Below are positions 8,936 through 20,756 of a DNA stretch of 64,000 nt, piece after piece; within the stretch, counting starts at the first letter, position 1; the number at the start of each line of letters is the position of its first letter. The stretch is from Owenia fusiformis (Eukaryota; Annelida; Polychaeta; Sabellida; Oweniidae), in contig CAIIXF020000010.1 in NCBI GenBank assembly GCA_903813345.2, forward strand, positions 5,695,169 to 5,759,168, in the 5' to 3' direction. Under the pieces are notes generated by a model. The model did no database searches, had not been told where the DNA came from, and saw nothing but the letters and a program-made list of their open reading frames with translations. A program made the position numbers and the translations under genes.

Positions 8936-11785
8936 CTAGGCAACCACCCCCCTGTAAAATTTTTGTACAGTAATGCAGATCAGTTATCTAACAAAATCAA
9001 AGAGCTTGAATTAACTGCAGAATCTGAAACTCCCGACGTCATAATTGTAACCGAAGCCCTATGCAAGAATAGAAAAGATCCAATGACACTAAGTGAACTC
9101 CAGATATTAAATGACACCTATGAATGTTACAGAAATTTTGATGATACAGCTGAATCACAGAAAAACAAAAGGGGTATAGTTATATATACTAACAATTCGA
9201 TAGAAGTACAGTCTTACGAATCAACAACCAGTAACTTCAGTGAATATCTAGCCTACACACTGACCTTCAAGGACAAAACCAAGTTATTACTATGTACCAT
9301 CTACAGAAGCCCTAGCAACCGCGGTACCACAGACCAACAATCAGAACTGATAAAACTTACAAAGGAACTTGCCTCATCAGACCATACCCAACTTTGCATT
9401 ATAGGAGACTTCAACCTGCCCGAGATCAACTGGGAAGACTGGACATCATCTGCATGTGATGATCACATCAGTACAAACTATGTTAATTGCCTCCAAAACC
9501 TATTTCTACACCAACATGTTAGTGAGCCCACACGGAAACGTCATGGACAACGGGACACCCTTGTCGACCTTATCATCACAAAAGAAGAAAACGCCATTAG
9601 TGATATAAACTATGATGCACCACTGGGACTCAGCGACCATTTAACTCTTAAGTTTAGCCTAACCATGACTGACCAGAGGCCCGAACCCCCCACGACCAGC
9701 TCCCCAACAGCAAGGAACTTCAATAAAGGGGACTATGATACAATCAGGGAAAACTTAAGACATATCAACTGGTCAGAAAGATTTAATGGGAAAACCACTG
9801 AAGAAGCCTGGAACTTACTTCACAAAATTATCATGGATAACATTGAAGCCAATGTACCACACAAAGTCCAAAAGAAAAAAAGGAAAAAGTGGATGACACT
9901 TAGAGGACTAAGACAACTACGCAAAAAAGCTAAAGCCTGGAGGAAATACCAAGAATCTAGGACATACCAAGATTACTTAAAAGCAAAGAGAACCAGCAAC
10001 GAAACTCGCAAGCTATGCAGACAACTATGTAAAGAGTTTGAAAAAGACCTTGCCAAGCAAATTAAAGTCAACCCCAAAGCTTTCTGGGCATATGTAAATT
10101 CTAAACTCAAGACACATCCTAAAATCAGTACACTGGACAATCCCGATGGAGGTACTGCAGATACCAATACAGAGAAGGCAGACATCCTGAATGACTATTT
10201 TACCAGTATGTTCACCATAGAGGATGATACCAACATCCCACATATAATCCCCAAAACACCATCCACACTGGAAACTATAGAATTCACAGAAGATCAAGTC
10301 CTAAAGAAGCTTAGAAAGTTAAAATCATGTAAATCCCCAGGACCAGATAATATCCCAGCTCGACTTCTCTTAGAATGTTCACATGAACTAGCTCTCCCCC
10401 TCAGTCTACTCTTTACCAAGTCCCTAAACTCTGGAAAACTACCTACAATTTGGAAAGATGGAGAAATTACACCCATACACAAGAAAGGAAAGAGGTCTGC
10501 ACCAAGTAACTACCGTCCAATCTCATTAACTTGCATTGTGTGTAAAATAATGGAGTCAATAATAAGAGACAACATGGTGAATCATATGTTAATACATGAC
10601 CTCATTACTGATGCACAACATGGGTTCCTGCCTGGCCGATCCTGTACAACTCAACTGTTAACGGTTCTTGAGGACTGGACCAGTATACTAGATTCCAGTA
10701 ATCCATTAGACGCCATCTATTTTGATTTTTCGCGGGCCTTTGATAGTGTACCCCACAAAAGACTACTTGACAAACTAAGCTGTTACGGCTTCAGAGGAGA
10801 TCTCTTAAAGTGGCTCACAGCATTTTTAACAGATAGAAGACAACGAGTCAAAGTTAATGACAGCCGTTCTACCTGGAGCCAAGTCACTAGTGGAATACCT
10901 CAGGGAACCTGCCTCGGGCCACTGGCATTCATCATTTACATCAATGACCTACCTGAGCATGTTGAATCTACGGTAAAAATATTTGCAGATGATACAAAGC
11001 TTTACAGGGCTATCCCGAGAGAACAAGATATCCAGCAGCTTCAAGCAGATGTAGATGCACTGGTTACCTGGTCAAACAAATGGCTACTCAGGTTCAACAC
11101 AAGTAAATGCAAGGTTCTCCACTTCGGAAAAAATAACAGTCAACACCAATATACTATGGACCAGATACCCCTAGAGAAAGTATCCCAAGAACGGGACTTA
11201 GGCATCACCATTGACAACGAACTGAAATTCCACAACCATGTTTCAAACTGTACAAATAAAGCAAATAAGATCCTGGGAGCCATCAAGAGAACATTCACAA
11301 ACAAAGATGCAGAGATCTTCCTCCCCCTATACAAAACACTTGTCCGTCCCCATCTTGAATATTGCACCGTGGCTTGGAATCCCAGGTACCAGACAGACAT
11401 TGACAAAATTGAAAAGATACAAAGAAGGGCCACTAAAATGATCACAGGCATGTCCGATCTTTCATATCCAGACAGACTGAAGCAACTGAACCTTTTCTCC
11501 ATGGCCTACAGGAGGAAAAGAGGAGATTTGATCCAAGTCTACAAGCTCATGAACAATATAGACAACATTGATTACTCCCTATTCTTTACTCTAAACCACA
11601 GTACAACAAGAGGTCATAGCCAGAAATTTTACAAGGACAGATCAAATCTTGCACTAAGACAAGGTTTTTTTAGCCAACGGATTGTCAACGAATGGAATAA
11701 TCTCCCTGAAAAAGCAGTTACAGCCCAGACACTAGATGACTTCAAGGCAAAGATTGATGCCCACTATTACCCAGACATGAAGTAG
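8936..11785 (+). CDS. LINE ORF2: APE endonuclease and reverse transcriptase
   Basis: A continuous frame from the codon after the ORF1 TGA to TAG at 11783-11785. The apurinic-type endonuclease starts at once with FLYSNADQLSNKIKEL, followed by TIYRSPSNRG, IIGDFNLPEINW and a catalytic SDH (9632-9640). The reverse transcriptase has KSPGPDNIPARLL, NYRPISLTCIVCKIMES, FDFSRAFDSVPH, SGIPQGTCLGP and the catalytic FADD (10982-10993). The C-terminal part (LYKTLVRPHLEYC, IEKIQRRATKMI) is typical of the CR1/L2/Jockey group. It nicks the target and primes reverse transcription of LINE RNA. There is no ATG before the endonuclease: the first in-frame Met falls about 40 residues into the conserved fold, so expression probably depends on readthrough or reinitiation. 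No disabling mutation is seen. Confidence 0.88.
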   Translation, partial: LGNHPPVKFLYSNADQLSNKIKELELTAESETPDVIIVTEALCKNRKDPMTLSELQILNDTYECYRNFDDTAESQKNKRGIVIYTNNSIEVQSYESTTSNFSEYLAYTLTFKDKTKLLLCTIYRSPSNRGTTDQQSELIKLTKELASSDHTQLCIIGDFNLPEINWEDWTSSACDDHISTNYVNCLQNLFLHQHVSEPTRKRHGQRDTLVDLIITKEENAISDINYDAPLGLSDHLTLKFSLTMTDQRPEPPTTSSPTARNFNKGDYDTIRENLRHINWSERFNGKTTEEAWNLLHKIIMDNIEANVPHKVQKKKRKKWMTLRGLRQLRKKAKAWRKYQESRTYQDYLKAKRTSNETRKLCRQLCKEFEKDLAKQIKVNPKAFWAYVNSKLKTHPKISTLDNPDGGTADTNTEKADILNDYFTSMFTIEDDTNIPHIIPKTPSTLETIEFTEDQVLKKLRKLKSCKSPGPDNIPARLLLECSHELALPLSLLFTKSLNSGKLPTIWKDGEITPIHKKGKRSAPSNYRPISLTCIVCKIMESIIRDNMVNHMLIHDLITDAQHGFLPGRSCTTQLLTVLEDWTSILDSSNPLDAIYFDFSRAFDSVPHKRLLDKLSCYGFRGDLLKWLTAFLTDRRQRVKVNDSRSTWSQVTSGIPQGTCLGPLAFIIYINDLPEHVESTVKIFADDTKLYRAIPREQDIQQLQADVDALVTWSNKWLLRFNTSKCKVLHFGKNNSQHQYTMDQIPLEKVSQERDLGITIDNELKFHNHVSNCTNKANKILGAIKRTFTNKDAEIFLPLYKTLVRPHLEYCTVAWNPRYQTDIDKIEKIQRRATKMITGMSDLSYPDRLKQLNLFSMAYRRKRGDLIQVYKLMNNIDNIDYSLFFTLNHSTTRGHSQKFYKDRSNLALRQGFFSQRIVNEWNNLPEKAVTAQTLDDFKAKIDAHYYPDMK

Positions 11786-12107
11786 AGTACAAGCGAGTAG
11801 GATGACCAGTTTACACTCACTAGGTTTTATTTTGGTTCAATGTCAGTTTTTATGAATCACAAGTCCCTAACAAATTACCAGTACAGTTATAAGTCTTTGG
11901 GAAATAAAATACCAAAGCAGTTCTTTGAAATTATATGTCTTGAAGGGAGGAACCCACAGGCACACGCCTTAAACTCCTAAAACGATGATGATGATGATGA
12001 TGATGTGGGTTTCGAGTCGTAGTTTTGATGTTTATTTTTCTCAGACTTTTGAAATGTAGAACTAAGAGCCCTCAAATAATAAGAATAACCTGGGGGTATG
12101 TTTCAGA

Positions 12108-15100
12108 ATATGTCTAGCCTCTTCGTGAGACTATCAAGTGGAAAGCTGTGTCTGAGCAAGAAAGCTGCAAAAGCTGCCCAAGTCAATAAGGCGAGGAAGC
12201 CTGTTGGGAGGCCCATGGCCCTAGCTGAGGTGCTGGCACAAGCAAAGAAAACTGGACCTGGTGCGAAGGAAGAGTGGGATTGGCTCCCTCACTTCATGTT
12301 ACAGTTTGCTGCCTTCAGAGGCCAGACCTTCAAGTGGCTTGTAAAGAATTCTATGGGTATGCTGCATACATTGTAGAATCTGTCGACAGAGAGTGTGCAA
12401 CTCCTGCATCCCTGAGCCAGAACAAGGCAACCCTGGTCAAGTACCTTATGGCATTTCTGGAGGGCAAAGAGGCCATAGAGATGAAGAAGTTAAAGGGTTC
12501 CAAGAAAAGACCCCAGAAGCTGATTAAGTATATAGATCCATTTTCTCATGTACGTACATGTAAAACATTTCAGGGAAATCGCAGTAAGAATTTTCTTAAT
12601 AGCCTGAGCAATATTCTTATATGTGCGTACATGCTAAAAATATTTTGGAGCTGTTAAGAGCTCTAGTCTTATTTCTAGCATTATTCTGAATGGCCCCAGT
12701 ATTATTTCAAGTTTTTACACATGCAAAATTTTTTTTCATCCACAATATGTAGGATCTCTAACTTTATTTCTAGCATGTACGTACGTATAACAAAATTTAG
12801 GAATCAAACATTCAAACACTGAAAGATATTCACTGTTACAGTGAATATATTAGTGTTCAAATGTTTGATTGAGGCATAAAAATAATTGTTACAGTATGTT
12901 TCTTAGTATGTACAAACATGTTATAAAATTATTTTGAAACCTGACGAAGCTAATGTGAACTCTATAGTATTACATAAACACAGGGGTTTCACTAGAATTT
13001 CTCACAACAGGCTAAATAAAAGAAAACAGGGAAAATTTATGGAAATCATAAATTTAACATGGAAAAGTTGAAAAATCCCTGAAAACAACAGGCGATTTTG
13101 TGAAAACAACAGGTGAAAATTGCCTCTTGCCTGTCAACATATCTTAAAAATCAAATAATATCTTGAGTCCGATATAATGATTTTATTAATGAATGCATTT
13201 AATGATCCTAGGGGCTTCTCCAGAGTTTTCCACTCAGGTCAGCCTAACCCTTTGTTGCACACAAGTGATCAAACTGGCAAATGCATTGTATGTTATACTC
13301 ATCATAATACATATTTTTCACATTAATCTTTTGAAATGGACCTATTTTATTTACAGTAGAGTGGAGAAAGGGCAGCAAGAGGATCTTTTCACAGATGATG
13401 TGACAGATACAGAGCTGCTGCAAGCAACAGGAGATGTGGTCCTTCAATCGTTTCCCAAATCCCAAAGTCCCCCAAGGTTGGATAATTATTTTAAGCATTC
13501 AATACCTTTAACCCTTTCCAGACGTGAATATAAGAGGAAAATGTTTGCCCTGGTGACGGATAAGTAAGAGCAGTTTTTAGGGGAAAACTGAAAATTACCT
13601 ATGCCCAGGGACCTAAACCTTGAATTTTATCACTGAAATACATTTTTTAGTAAGGACTATCGTATTAGAACCACTTGTCAAAATTTGGTGTAAAAATATT
13701 GAATAGAACTGGAGATATTATCATTTCATCGATGTATATAAATAAAAATTATGGTGCCAAAAGGAGCCTATCGTCCTGAAAGGTATTAAATAATAGGGCT
13801 CCATATGGAGCCCATCGTCGTGAAAGGGTTAAAGGTACAGATGGACGCAATACTATCGAGCACAACTTCTGGACCTAGATCTGAGAACCTGTTCCTCTGT
13901 ACATGGAGGTTGGGACATTAGTGAAAGGTAGGGTAACACTTCCCATCTACAGATGTCCCCGGGGCTCAACATCGCTTGGGTCTTTTCACAATCATACCAG
14001 GTGAGTTTCTTATTTGGAATATTCTGAAGAAATTAAAGGCCCCATTTAAAATTCAAATATTTGAAAATTACAAAGTGAGCAACCTATCTAAATAGTTTTT
14101 AAGTCATTAAAAGTAATATTTAAATGATTAAAACTATATATCCAAACTTGACATGGGGCCTTTATCTATTTGATAAATAATTTTGTAGTGTCTGACAATG
14201 CAGACTGTCTCAGAGAATTTTTTAAATATTAGCATATGTGAATACTGCTTTGATGGGTCTTATAATATATTTAGCAGAGAAATTAAATTTTATGTTTCAA
14301 TGACGCGCGTTTAATTTTATAAAAAATGCCAAACTTTGTGACAAAGAATTTCATCACCTATTGCCCCGAACCGGTCCGTCTTCTCGCTGCAAGCAGATTG
14401 CCCCGAACCGGTCCGTCTTCTCGCTGCAAGCAGGATGAAATTTTTTATAAAATCAAACGCGCGTGATTGAAACTCACAAGATGTAAATAGCATGTCATTT
14501 ACATCATACCTTGATGGGGAAAAATAGATCTTATATGTTAGAAGTACTAAATAAAAGTTATCGTGAAAATGAGACAGTCGTTCTCGAGAGAAAGGAGCAT
14601 AAATGCGCATTTAGAGAGTTTTGGTCTGTTTAAAAATCTGTAAAAAATTGGGGTACTTCAAAGCATCGGGAGGCATCATATATTTCAAATTAGACACGAG
14701 GAAGTCAATATTGAGCAAGTTATGGCTATTTTAAATTCAAATAAAACCGTTAACCCGTACCGGTCCAGCTTTTGACCCGTACCGGTCAATTTTCGTTAGC
14801 TGCGTATACCAAGGGTGTGTTTTATACATCGTACATTTTTGCATTCTTAGTTAAAGTTAAATGCCATCCTTAAACTCATCACTTGTTCTTTTTCAGGGCA
14901 TTCTTGACCCAAGGTGTTGTAGCCAGATCACCAGACCACAACAGATATATGGAGGCTGTGATGAGACCCCTCTTGGAAATTCACCCTGGATCCACCCAGG
15001 TGGCTGGTGTGAAGGAGATGAGGTTGAACCTCATTGTAAAATCCTACAATGAGATTAGAAGAAAGGTAGTGAAAGATGCAGATGTTATGAGCAGAACACA

Positions 15101-17370
15101 GATTCAGCTGTTTCACATCAACAATGCCACATTGACTTTATGGAAGTACATCATTCATTTAAACCAATTACAGTCTTTCGCATTGAAAAACATTAATTTT
15201 AAAGAAAAAATAATGAATTATTGTTCATTGAACATGTTGAAAAATGATACCGCAACTCTGTAGCCACAATCTAGAGTAAATTGTGATATTGTAGCAAATT
15301 AGTTGTTTTTTTTATCAACCGATATATTAAAATATTCATTCAGTCTAATGTTACATTACACTATTTTTCAGGATTGATGATAAGAAAAGGAAGGAGAGTG
15401 TTGCTGTACTTAAAGGCAGAATCAGATCTATAGGGATGAAAAAATTACTAGCAACATGTACAGTTGACCTACCAATCTATTCCTTACAATTCCAAATACG
15501 ATATTCCCAGAAGATTCACGATATGTTATAAATTGGTGAAGTTAAAATGGATTCAAAATGCAAAAATGAGTGAAAAATGTTTAAATTCTCCCAAATAATA
15601 GATTATTTTAAATATCTTTAGTTTTCCTGAAATAAAGTGTACACTTTGTGGATTTTTAGAAAATAGACATGAAAGGAATGACATAGGACAGATTCAAAAT
15701 GCAAAAACGATTGAAAAATGTTTAAAATTCTCCCAAATAATAGATTATTTTAAATATCTTTAGTTTTCCTGAAATAAAGTGTACACTTTGTGGATTTTTA
15801 GAAAATAGACATGAAAGGAATGACATAGGACAGAACAGGGATACCCTAGAGTGTTTCCCTTTTTATCGCACTTTGAAAAAGTGCTATATTGTCGTCGTCT
15901 TGTGCTGTTGGGCGGGCGGGCGGGCGGCACATAAACCAAATCTTGTCATCAAATTTCCAGGATAACTGCTTACCTGTTCAACTTGAAATTTTTACAGATG
16001 CAAGACCAGACTAGTACCAAGATCTGATTAGGTTAAGGGCATGCTGGGTAAACTACGTGGCGGCCATTTTGAATTTTTCAACAAATCTTGTCATCAAAAT
16101 TCCAGGAAAACCACTTATCCGTTCAACTTGAAATTTTTACAGATGCAAGAGCAGGCTATTGCCAAGATCTGATTAGGTTTTGGGTATGCTGGCTGAATTA
16201 AATGGTGGCCATTTTGAATTTTTCAATTTGGCGGCCATTTTTAATTTTTCAACTTGCTCCAAATTGACCAATTTTTTTTTCTCAGAAGTTCAAATCTGAC
16301 CTTAGATTTCAGATTTGACCTTTCATTCACCTTCAGTGACCTTGAAAAGGTCAAAAAAGTTGATTTTCTAAATTGATATTTTGGATTTAAATTTAGGTCA
16401 GCTTGATTACAAAACACCTACTGAGGTCTGAAAAAGTGAAATTTTCAAGGTCGAAGGTGAAGGTCATTAAACTAGGTAACATATTTGACCTTTCATTCAC
16501 CTTCAGTGACCTTGAAAAGGTCAAAAAAGTTGATTTTCTAAATTGATATTTTGGATTTAAATTTAGGAATTTTTCAAGGTCGAAGGTCATCAAATTAGGT
16601 CACAAACAATGTTATCTAAATTTTCCCAAAGTTCAAGACTACAAATAAATTCTTGTCATCAAAATTGCAGGAAAACCGCTAACCTTGTCCACTTGAAATG
16701 TTTACAGATGCAAGAGCAGACTAGTGCCAAGGTCTGATTAGGTTTTGGCCATGCTGGGTAAATTGCATGGTGGCCAGTTTGCTCTTCAAAGTGCGATATT
16801 TATCACTGTGTGTCTTGTTAACGTTTTTTCAGATCAAGATGGAGTTTTGCCCAGTTGATCTCCTTGTGGAGGAAAGCAAGCACAAAAATTTTCTCCTTAC
16901 CAGGAGACCAACTAGGCAAAACTCCATCTTGATTTGAAAAATTAGTTGAAACTGGTGAAACACTCTAGGATAGGATACCCCTGTCAAGTGCAAGTGCTTC
17001 ATCAGCAGATCCCTTCCCGTAGGACAAGAAGGTGGCAGCACTGCCCTCAGCCAACGTGGATGATCCCCACATGTTCGATCTACCCAAGAACACAGCTGGT
17101 GAAGGAATGTCACGAGTGAACAGGAGGATTCTTCCTGATACTCTTGCCTTTCAACCTCAACCAACTTCCAACTTGATTTCATTCACCTCCAGTGCAAGTG
17201 CTCCTCCAGCTCCTGCTCCAAGGTATGTTATGATTGCTCCTACTCCAGGGACTAGCTGTGTCCTGGTTAATCTGGCCTTTGTTCCTAAAGTCGCGATACC
17301 CAGGAGTACAAAATCCTATAGGAAAAGAGTGGAGAAGAACAAGATGGATGGCAAAGCCACTAAGCGATAG
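12108..17370 (+). CDS. Uncharacterised, possibly transposon-derived gene; several exons, one frameshift
   Basis: Exons inferred: 12108-12527, 13357-13476, 14897-15145, 15372-about 15457, and 17023-17370. Junction phases agree for the first four (AA/T, AG/G, AA/G). The peptide carries EWDWLPHFMLQFAAFRGQTF, then GYAAYIVESVDRE in another frame, later LTQGVVARSPDHNRYMEAV, LEIHPGSTQVAGVKEMRLN and FHINNATLTLW. It ends with a Pro/Ser-rich segment and IPRSTKSYRKR before TAG. I recognise this as resembling a multi-copy family of unnamed proteins in fish, lancelets and molluscs but cannot name it or give a function. One base is missing near 12353-12360, switching frame within a conserved stretch, so this copy is a pseudogene or the base is a sequencing error. 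The fourth-to-fifth exon join is unresolved because an element and a tandem duplication lie between. AATAAA sits at 17687-17692. Confidence 0.5.
14297..14471. mobile_element. Short foldback element with internal tandem duplication
   Basis: Inverted arms (CAATGACGCGCGTTTAATTT at about 14298 and AAATCAAACGCGCGTGATTG at about 14449) enclose two direct copies of a 37-bp unit containing CCCCGAACCGGTCCGTCTTC (starting at 14364 and 14401). The element lies in an intron of the 12108-17370 gene. Confidence 0.6.
15550..15831. repeat. 141-bp tandem duplication
   Basis: Two adjacent copies with a period of 141 bp (starting at 15550 and 15691) are almost identical over GAAATAAAGTGTACACTTTG and ACATGAAAGGAATGACATAG. 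The duplication is recent, or possibly an assembly artefact. Confidence 0.9.
15835..16984. mobile_element. Nested non-autonomous DNA elements
   Basis: The outer ends are inverted: ACAGGGATACCCTAGAGTGT at 15835 and ACTCTAGGATAGGATACCCC at 16962. Inside, a second element has ends TATCGCACTTTGAA (15864) and TTCAAAGTGCGATA (to 16798), a GGGCGGGCGGGCGG tract, direct repeats of GTTCAACTTGAAATTTTTAC and several AGGTCA words. A third palindrome lies at about 16830-16937 (TCAAGATGGAGTTTTGCC with its inverse). No protein is encoded. The nest separates the last two exons of the surrounding gene. Confidence 0.6.
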
Positions 17371-17870
17371 AGTGTCCAAGTTTAGTGAAGAGTGAAGACC
17401 GACAAACTTGTAATGCTACCTAGCCTAGCTAGAAGGTCCCAAGTCCTTGTAAAAGCAGAGGGCAAGTTTGTCAAAAATGAACATAAATGTGTTTATACAA
17501 TATTGTTCAAAGTTGTGTGGGCTTCACCAAGGAAGTAATATTCTTTGGTTTGGGTTCAACTCCCAAATGACTTGATATTGTATTTACTTGTTAATGTTCT
17601 CTTCATCTCTTCAATTCATTCCCATTAACATGATTAAACATGATTCAATTTTAAATGTACAACTCCTCATTTGCATTACTAGATCCAATAAAAAGATCTC
17701 TTGAAGGGATTTGATCATGATATGGCATGACATGATATAGTGATTTTAGATAGAGATTGATTGTGACAATTGTGCTTGATTGTGCCAACAGATATACTTC
17801 ATTTTGCTAAAATTAATCCATTTCACAAACCTGGCAATGTATTTACTAATTGCACTAAAAAAACACTAGG

Positions 17871-18296
17871 ACCTGCCCCCCAGATTTTTTTAACTTTTTG
17901 GACCCAAATTTTTTGGGAAGGCCTTAAGAAATGGGTATTTTGGGCATAATTTGGCCTTTATAGGGCATTTTTGGCCAATTTATCAAAAATGGGCCTTAAC
18001 TTTGTTTTAAAAATTGGACCCAATTTTTGGTTTTAAGGGTGCAAGCTAAGAAATTTTTTTACAGACTAAAATCCCCCCTTGCCTTCAGGGCCACTGCCTT
18101 CAGGGGCAGATCCAGAAACCAACAAAGGGGGAGGGGGGGGGTGCAAATTTCAAGGCTGACAAAACAGTAAAAAAGGCCCAGTAATGCCCAAAAAGGCCCA
18201 CTCGTTTTGGGCTTTTTGGGGCTTAATTTTTTCTGGGCCCACCCAAGGAGGGGGGGGGCTGTCTCCCCCCCCCCCCCCCCCCAGATCCGCCAGTGA
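17871..18296. mobile_element. GGCGGATCC-type short DNA elements (degenerate pair)
   Basis: G/T- and C-rich text (long CCCCCC and GGGGGG runs, repeated AAAGGCCCA/TGGGCC words) ends in AGATCCGCCAGTGAGC at 18282-18297. The same terminal motif closes the copies at 21053-21235 and 34143-34337. The left ends here are mutated. Confidence 0.5.
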
Positions 18297-18299
18297 GCT

Positions 18300-20756
18300 T
18301 GTTCATCATACTAGTTACTTCATTCATAACCCTATGCGCAAAACATCTCTTTAAAAGTCAGTTGCATTTAAGTCAACATATCCATAGTTAAGAGTTAATT
18401 ACGAGGAACCCTTCTAATAAAAGCAATGAAAATTCTGGTTTGAAAACTCTCGAAAATAACACGAACGAGTCAAATAATGCACCGTTCGTTTTTTTGCAAA
18501 GGCGGGTTTGGATGACGGCAAACCCGGGTTTTGAGGGCGCGACTTATGGCAACGAGTGCTTCTGCATTTCTGGGCCAAACCCGAGGGGCGGGTCCCCCCA
18601 GATCCACCAGTGCGTCGTATACATACGTATGTATAAGGAGACTGCTATTCATTTCAGTATCCCACCATTGCTGCATTTGTACTTACAAGTCATAACTTTT
18701 CATCTTTGGGAGATAAAGGTCTGCCTCACTGGCACTCAAACCAGACCCTGATATGTAACATAGTAGCAACGCCGTGCATACCTGCAATATGGATACAGTT
18801 AAACCAGTGTCCTTCGGTCATTATATACCTTGATAGATCAAGATGTGCATTATGGGATCGGAGTTCGGTGTCTGTAACTAATGGCAGGTGGTGATGCTTT
18901 GCATGTTAATGCCTTGTTTCACATACTATAGCTATATGTACATGTTGCCAATATTCAGAATATTCCGCATATTCAGACATTTTAATGGCTTCCTAATTTC
19001 ATAAATGGTCTACATCTTTCACTTTTGTAGAAAAAGAGCATGCATATTCTTAGATTAATAGTTGAGCACTCGTAAATATTCTATATATTTACCTGAATAA
19101 AATAAATCGGTGACCTACATCTTTGTACTTTTAAAAAGTAAGTCATTGGAGTTTCTAGTACATCTGATAATAATATGAAGTCATTTAAATTTCTGACCCA
19201 GACGTTTCCCCAACATACACAAGAACCGCCATTTTATCAACAGCATTTCCGAAATAAGCGCCTTCATCTCTGGTGATGTAGGTACGTTTTGTACGTAATC
19301 AGGTAACGGTCGTTATCTAGTCGATTTTAACTCCCACGAGTCAATTAATGTCCGAAACGTCCGAGGCAGAATTTAATTATTACCTTCAGATGTTAATCAA
19401 TCTTAAAAAATCCTTACCCAACAGCCAAGCATGGTGTATTCGTAGCTTCAAGGCTCCATTAACGAGCACTGACCTGCGTCGACGGATAATGAACGCGATT
19501 TATTAGAAAAGATCATCGCAAGCTCTAGGAGTGAGGAAGTCTCCAATGCATATATCATCTTCACAATTTTCATAACAGCAACGATGAACATTATTTATTT
19601 TATTTAACCAACAAGTGATGTGCGGTGTGAACATGGGGAGACCTCAGTCTGTAAGTTCGTATGTCTGGTCCGATTCGACGAGTTTGTTCACGTTTGGTTG
19701 GTCTGAAGATGTAATGTACAGGATGGTCCACAAAATATCCATGTACATGTATTTCATTTCGATATAACTTGAAAATGCATGGATTTCGACATATCATTCA
19801 GTCAGAACACCATTTTCACCCAGAATTCATCCGACCTATTGAGTTTTTCTTTATGTTGAACCAATCCCAGTAATCTTCCTTGTTGGTCTCAATCAACTCC
19901 AAATGTTTCAATTTTTACTAGAAATATGAATTACAATTAAATGTTATCATCATACAAATATCTCACTGACCCACTGCACTGTATAATATGTCAATCTCGT
20001 ACTATTATCTGTATGTATCTGTGTTAAAATGATCCTGACATGACAATCTAATTAGACCCCTAGTGTCTTCTTAACCGTTTTTATTCAGACACCGCTGAAA
20101 ATTAAGTTTTGCAATTTCTAAAACAATTACATGTACAGAATTGATTTCTGCATCTTCAGCTAAAATAATTTCAAAATATATACATTGTTGAAAAAGTTGT
20201 TACCAAATTAAAATATTGACGTTTTTTGGCCCACCCTGTAGTACATTTTCTTTAAAAGATTAATCTGTATATAGAAATAGACAATCTTTTTTTATTATTA
20301 AATCGTAGTTCTGAAGCTTTTATTGTATGCAAAATGAAGGTAAATATCGATTTTCAGAGTCATGCCTCTGGGGAAACAACTTCATTTCTAACGAGATTTT
20401 TATTTCTTCTCGAATGGTGGAGGATTTTAGGTTTTTCGGTATAATTGCGATTCTTTGTGCAGAACGTCTTTCAGATCATTTTGAGATCAATAGCCAATAG
20501 TGATTCAAGGAAACGTATCTATTCTATTATTCTGGTATTCTATATCAGTAGTATTATGGTTGGGAACGAGTGTGACTGATAATTCCAATTCACCCGAACC
20601 CAAGGAAACTAAGAATTGCAAACCGTACCGAAAACGACTAAAAGCTTGAAATTGAACAAATTACTTATTAAACACAATCTCTTGCATTATTTCTGAGCGG
20701 GATCGATCATTCTTACCTGTCATAGGTATAGCTATACATGTATATGAGTTAGTTAT
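18300..20756. other. No gene seen
   Basis: AT-rich sequence. At 18868-18915 there is a fragment of the dispersed hairpin repeat family (CTGTAACTAATGGCAGGTGG). No coding exon, RNA gene or larger repeat could be supported. Confidence 0.5.

Larger units (their letters stand above)
6780..12005 (+). mobile_element. CR1/L2-type non-LTR retrotransposon, apparently full length
   Basis: A 5' leader, ORF1 (6995-8935), ORF2 continuing in the same frame to 11785, a 3' UTR of about 200 bp, and a terminal GAT microsatellite (11984-12005, seven units). CR1/L2-group LINEs end in short tandem repeats rather than poly(A). Both frames are intact, which suggests a young and possibly active copy. The 5' boundary is uncertain (somewhere about 6600-6800) and no clear target duplication was found. 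The 3' end lies only about 100 bp before an exon acceptor of the next gene (12107/12108). Confidence 0.85.

Noticed and set aside
13193-13567. Longer frame around 13357-13476 read as one exon
   Set aside because: The part before 13357 is AT-rich intron-like text; the acceptor at 13356 and the donor at 13477 match the phases of neighbouring exons better.
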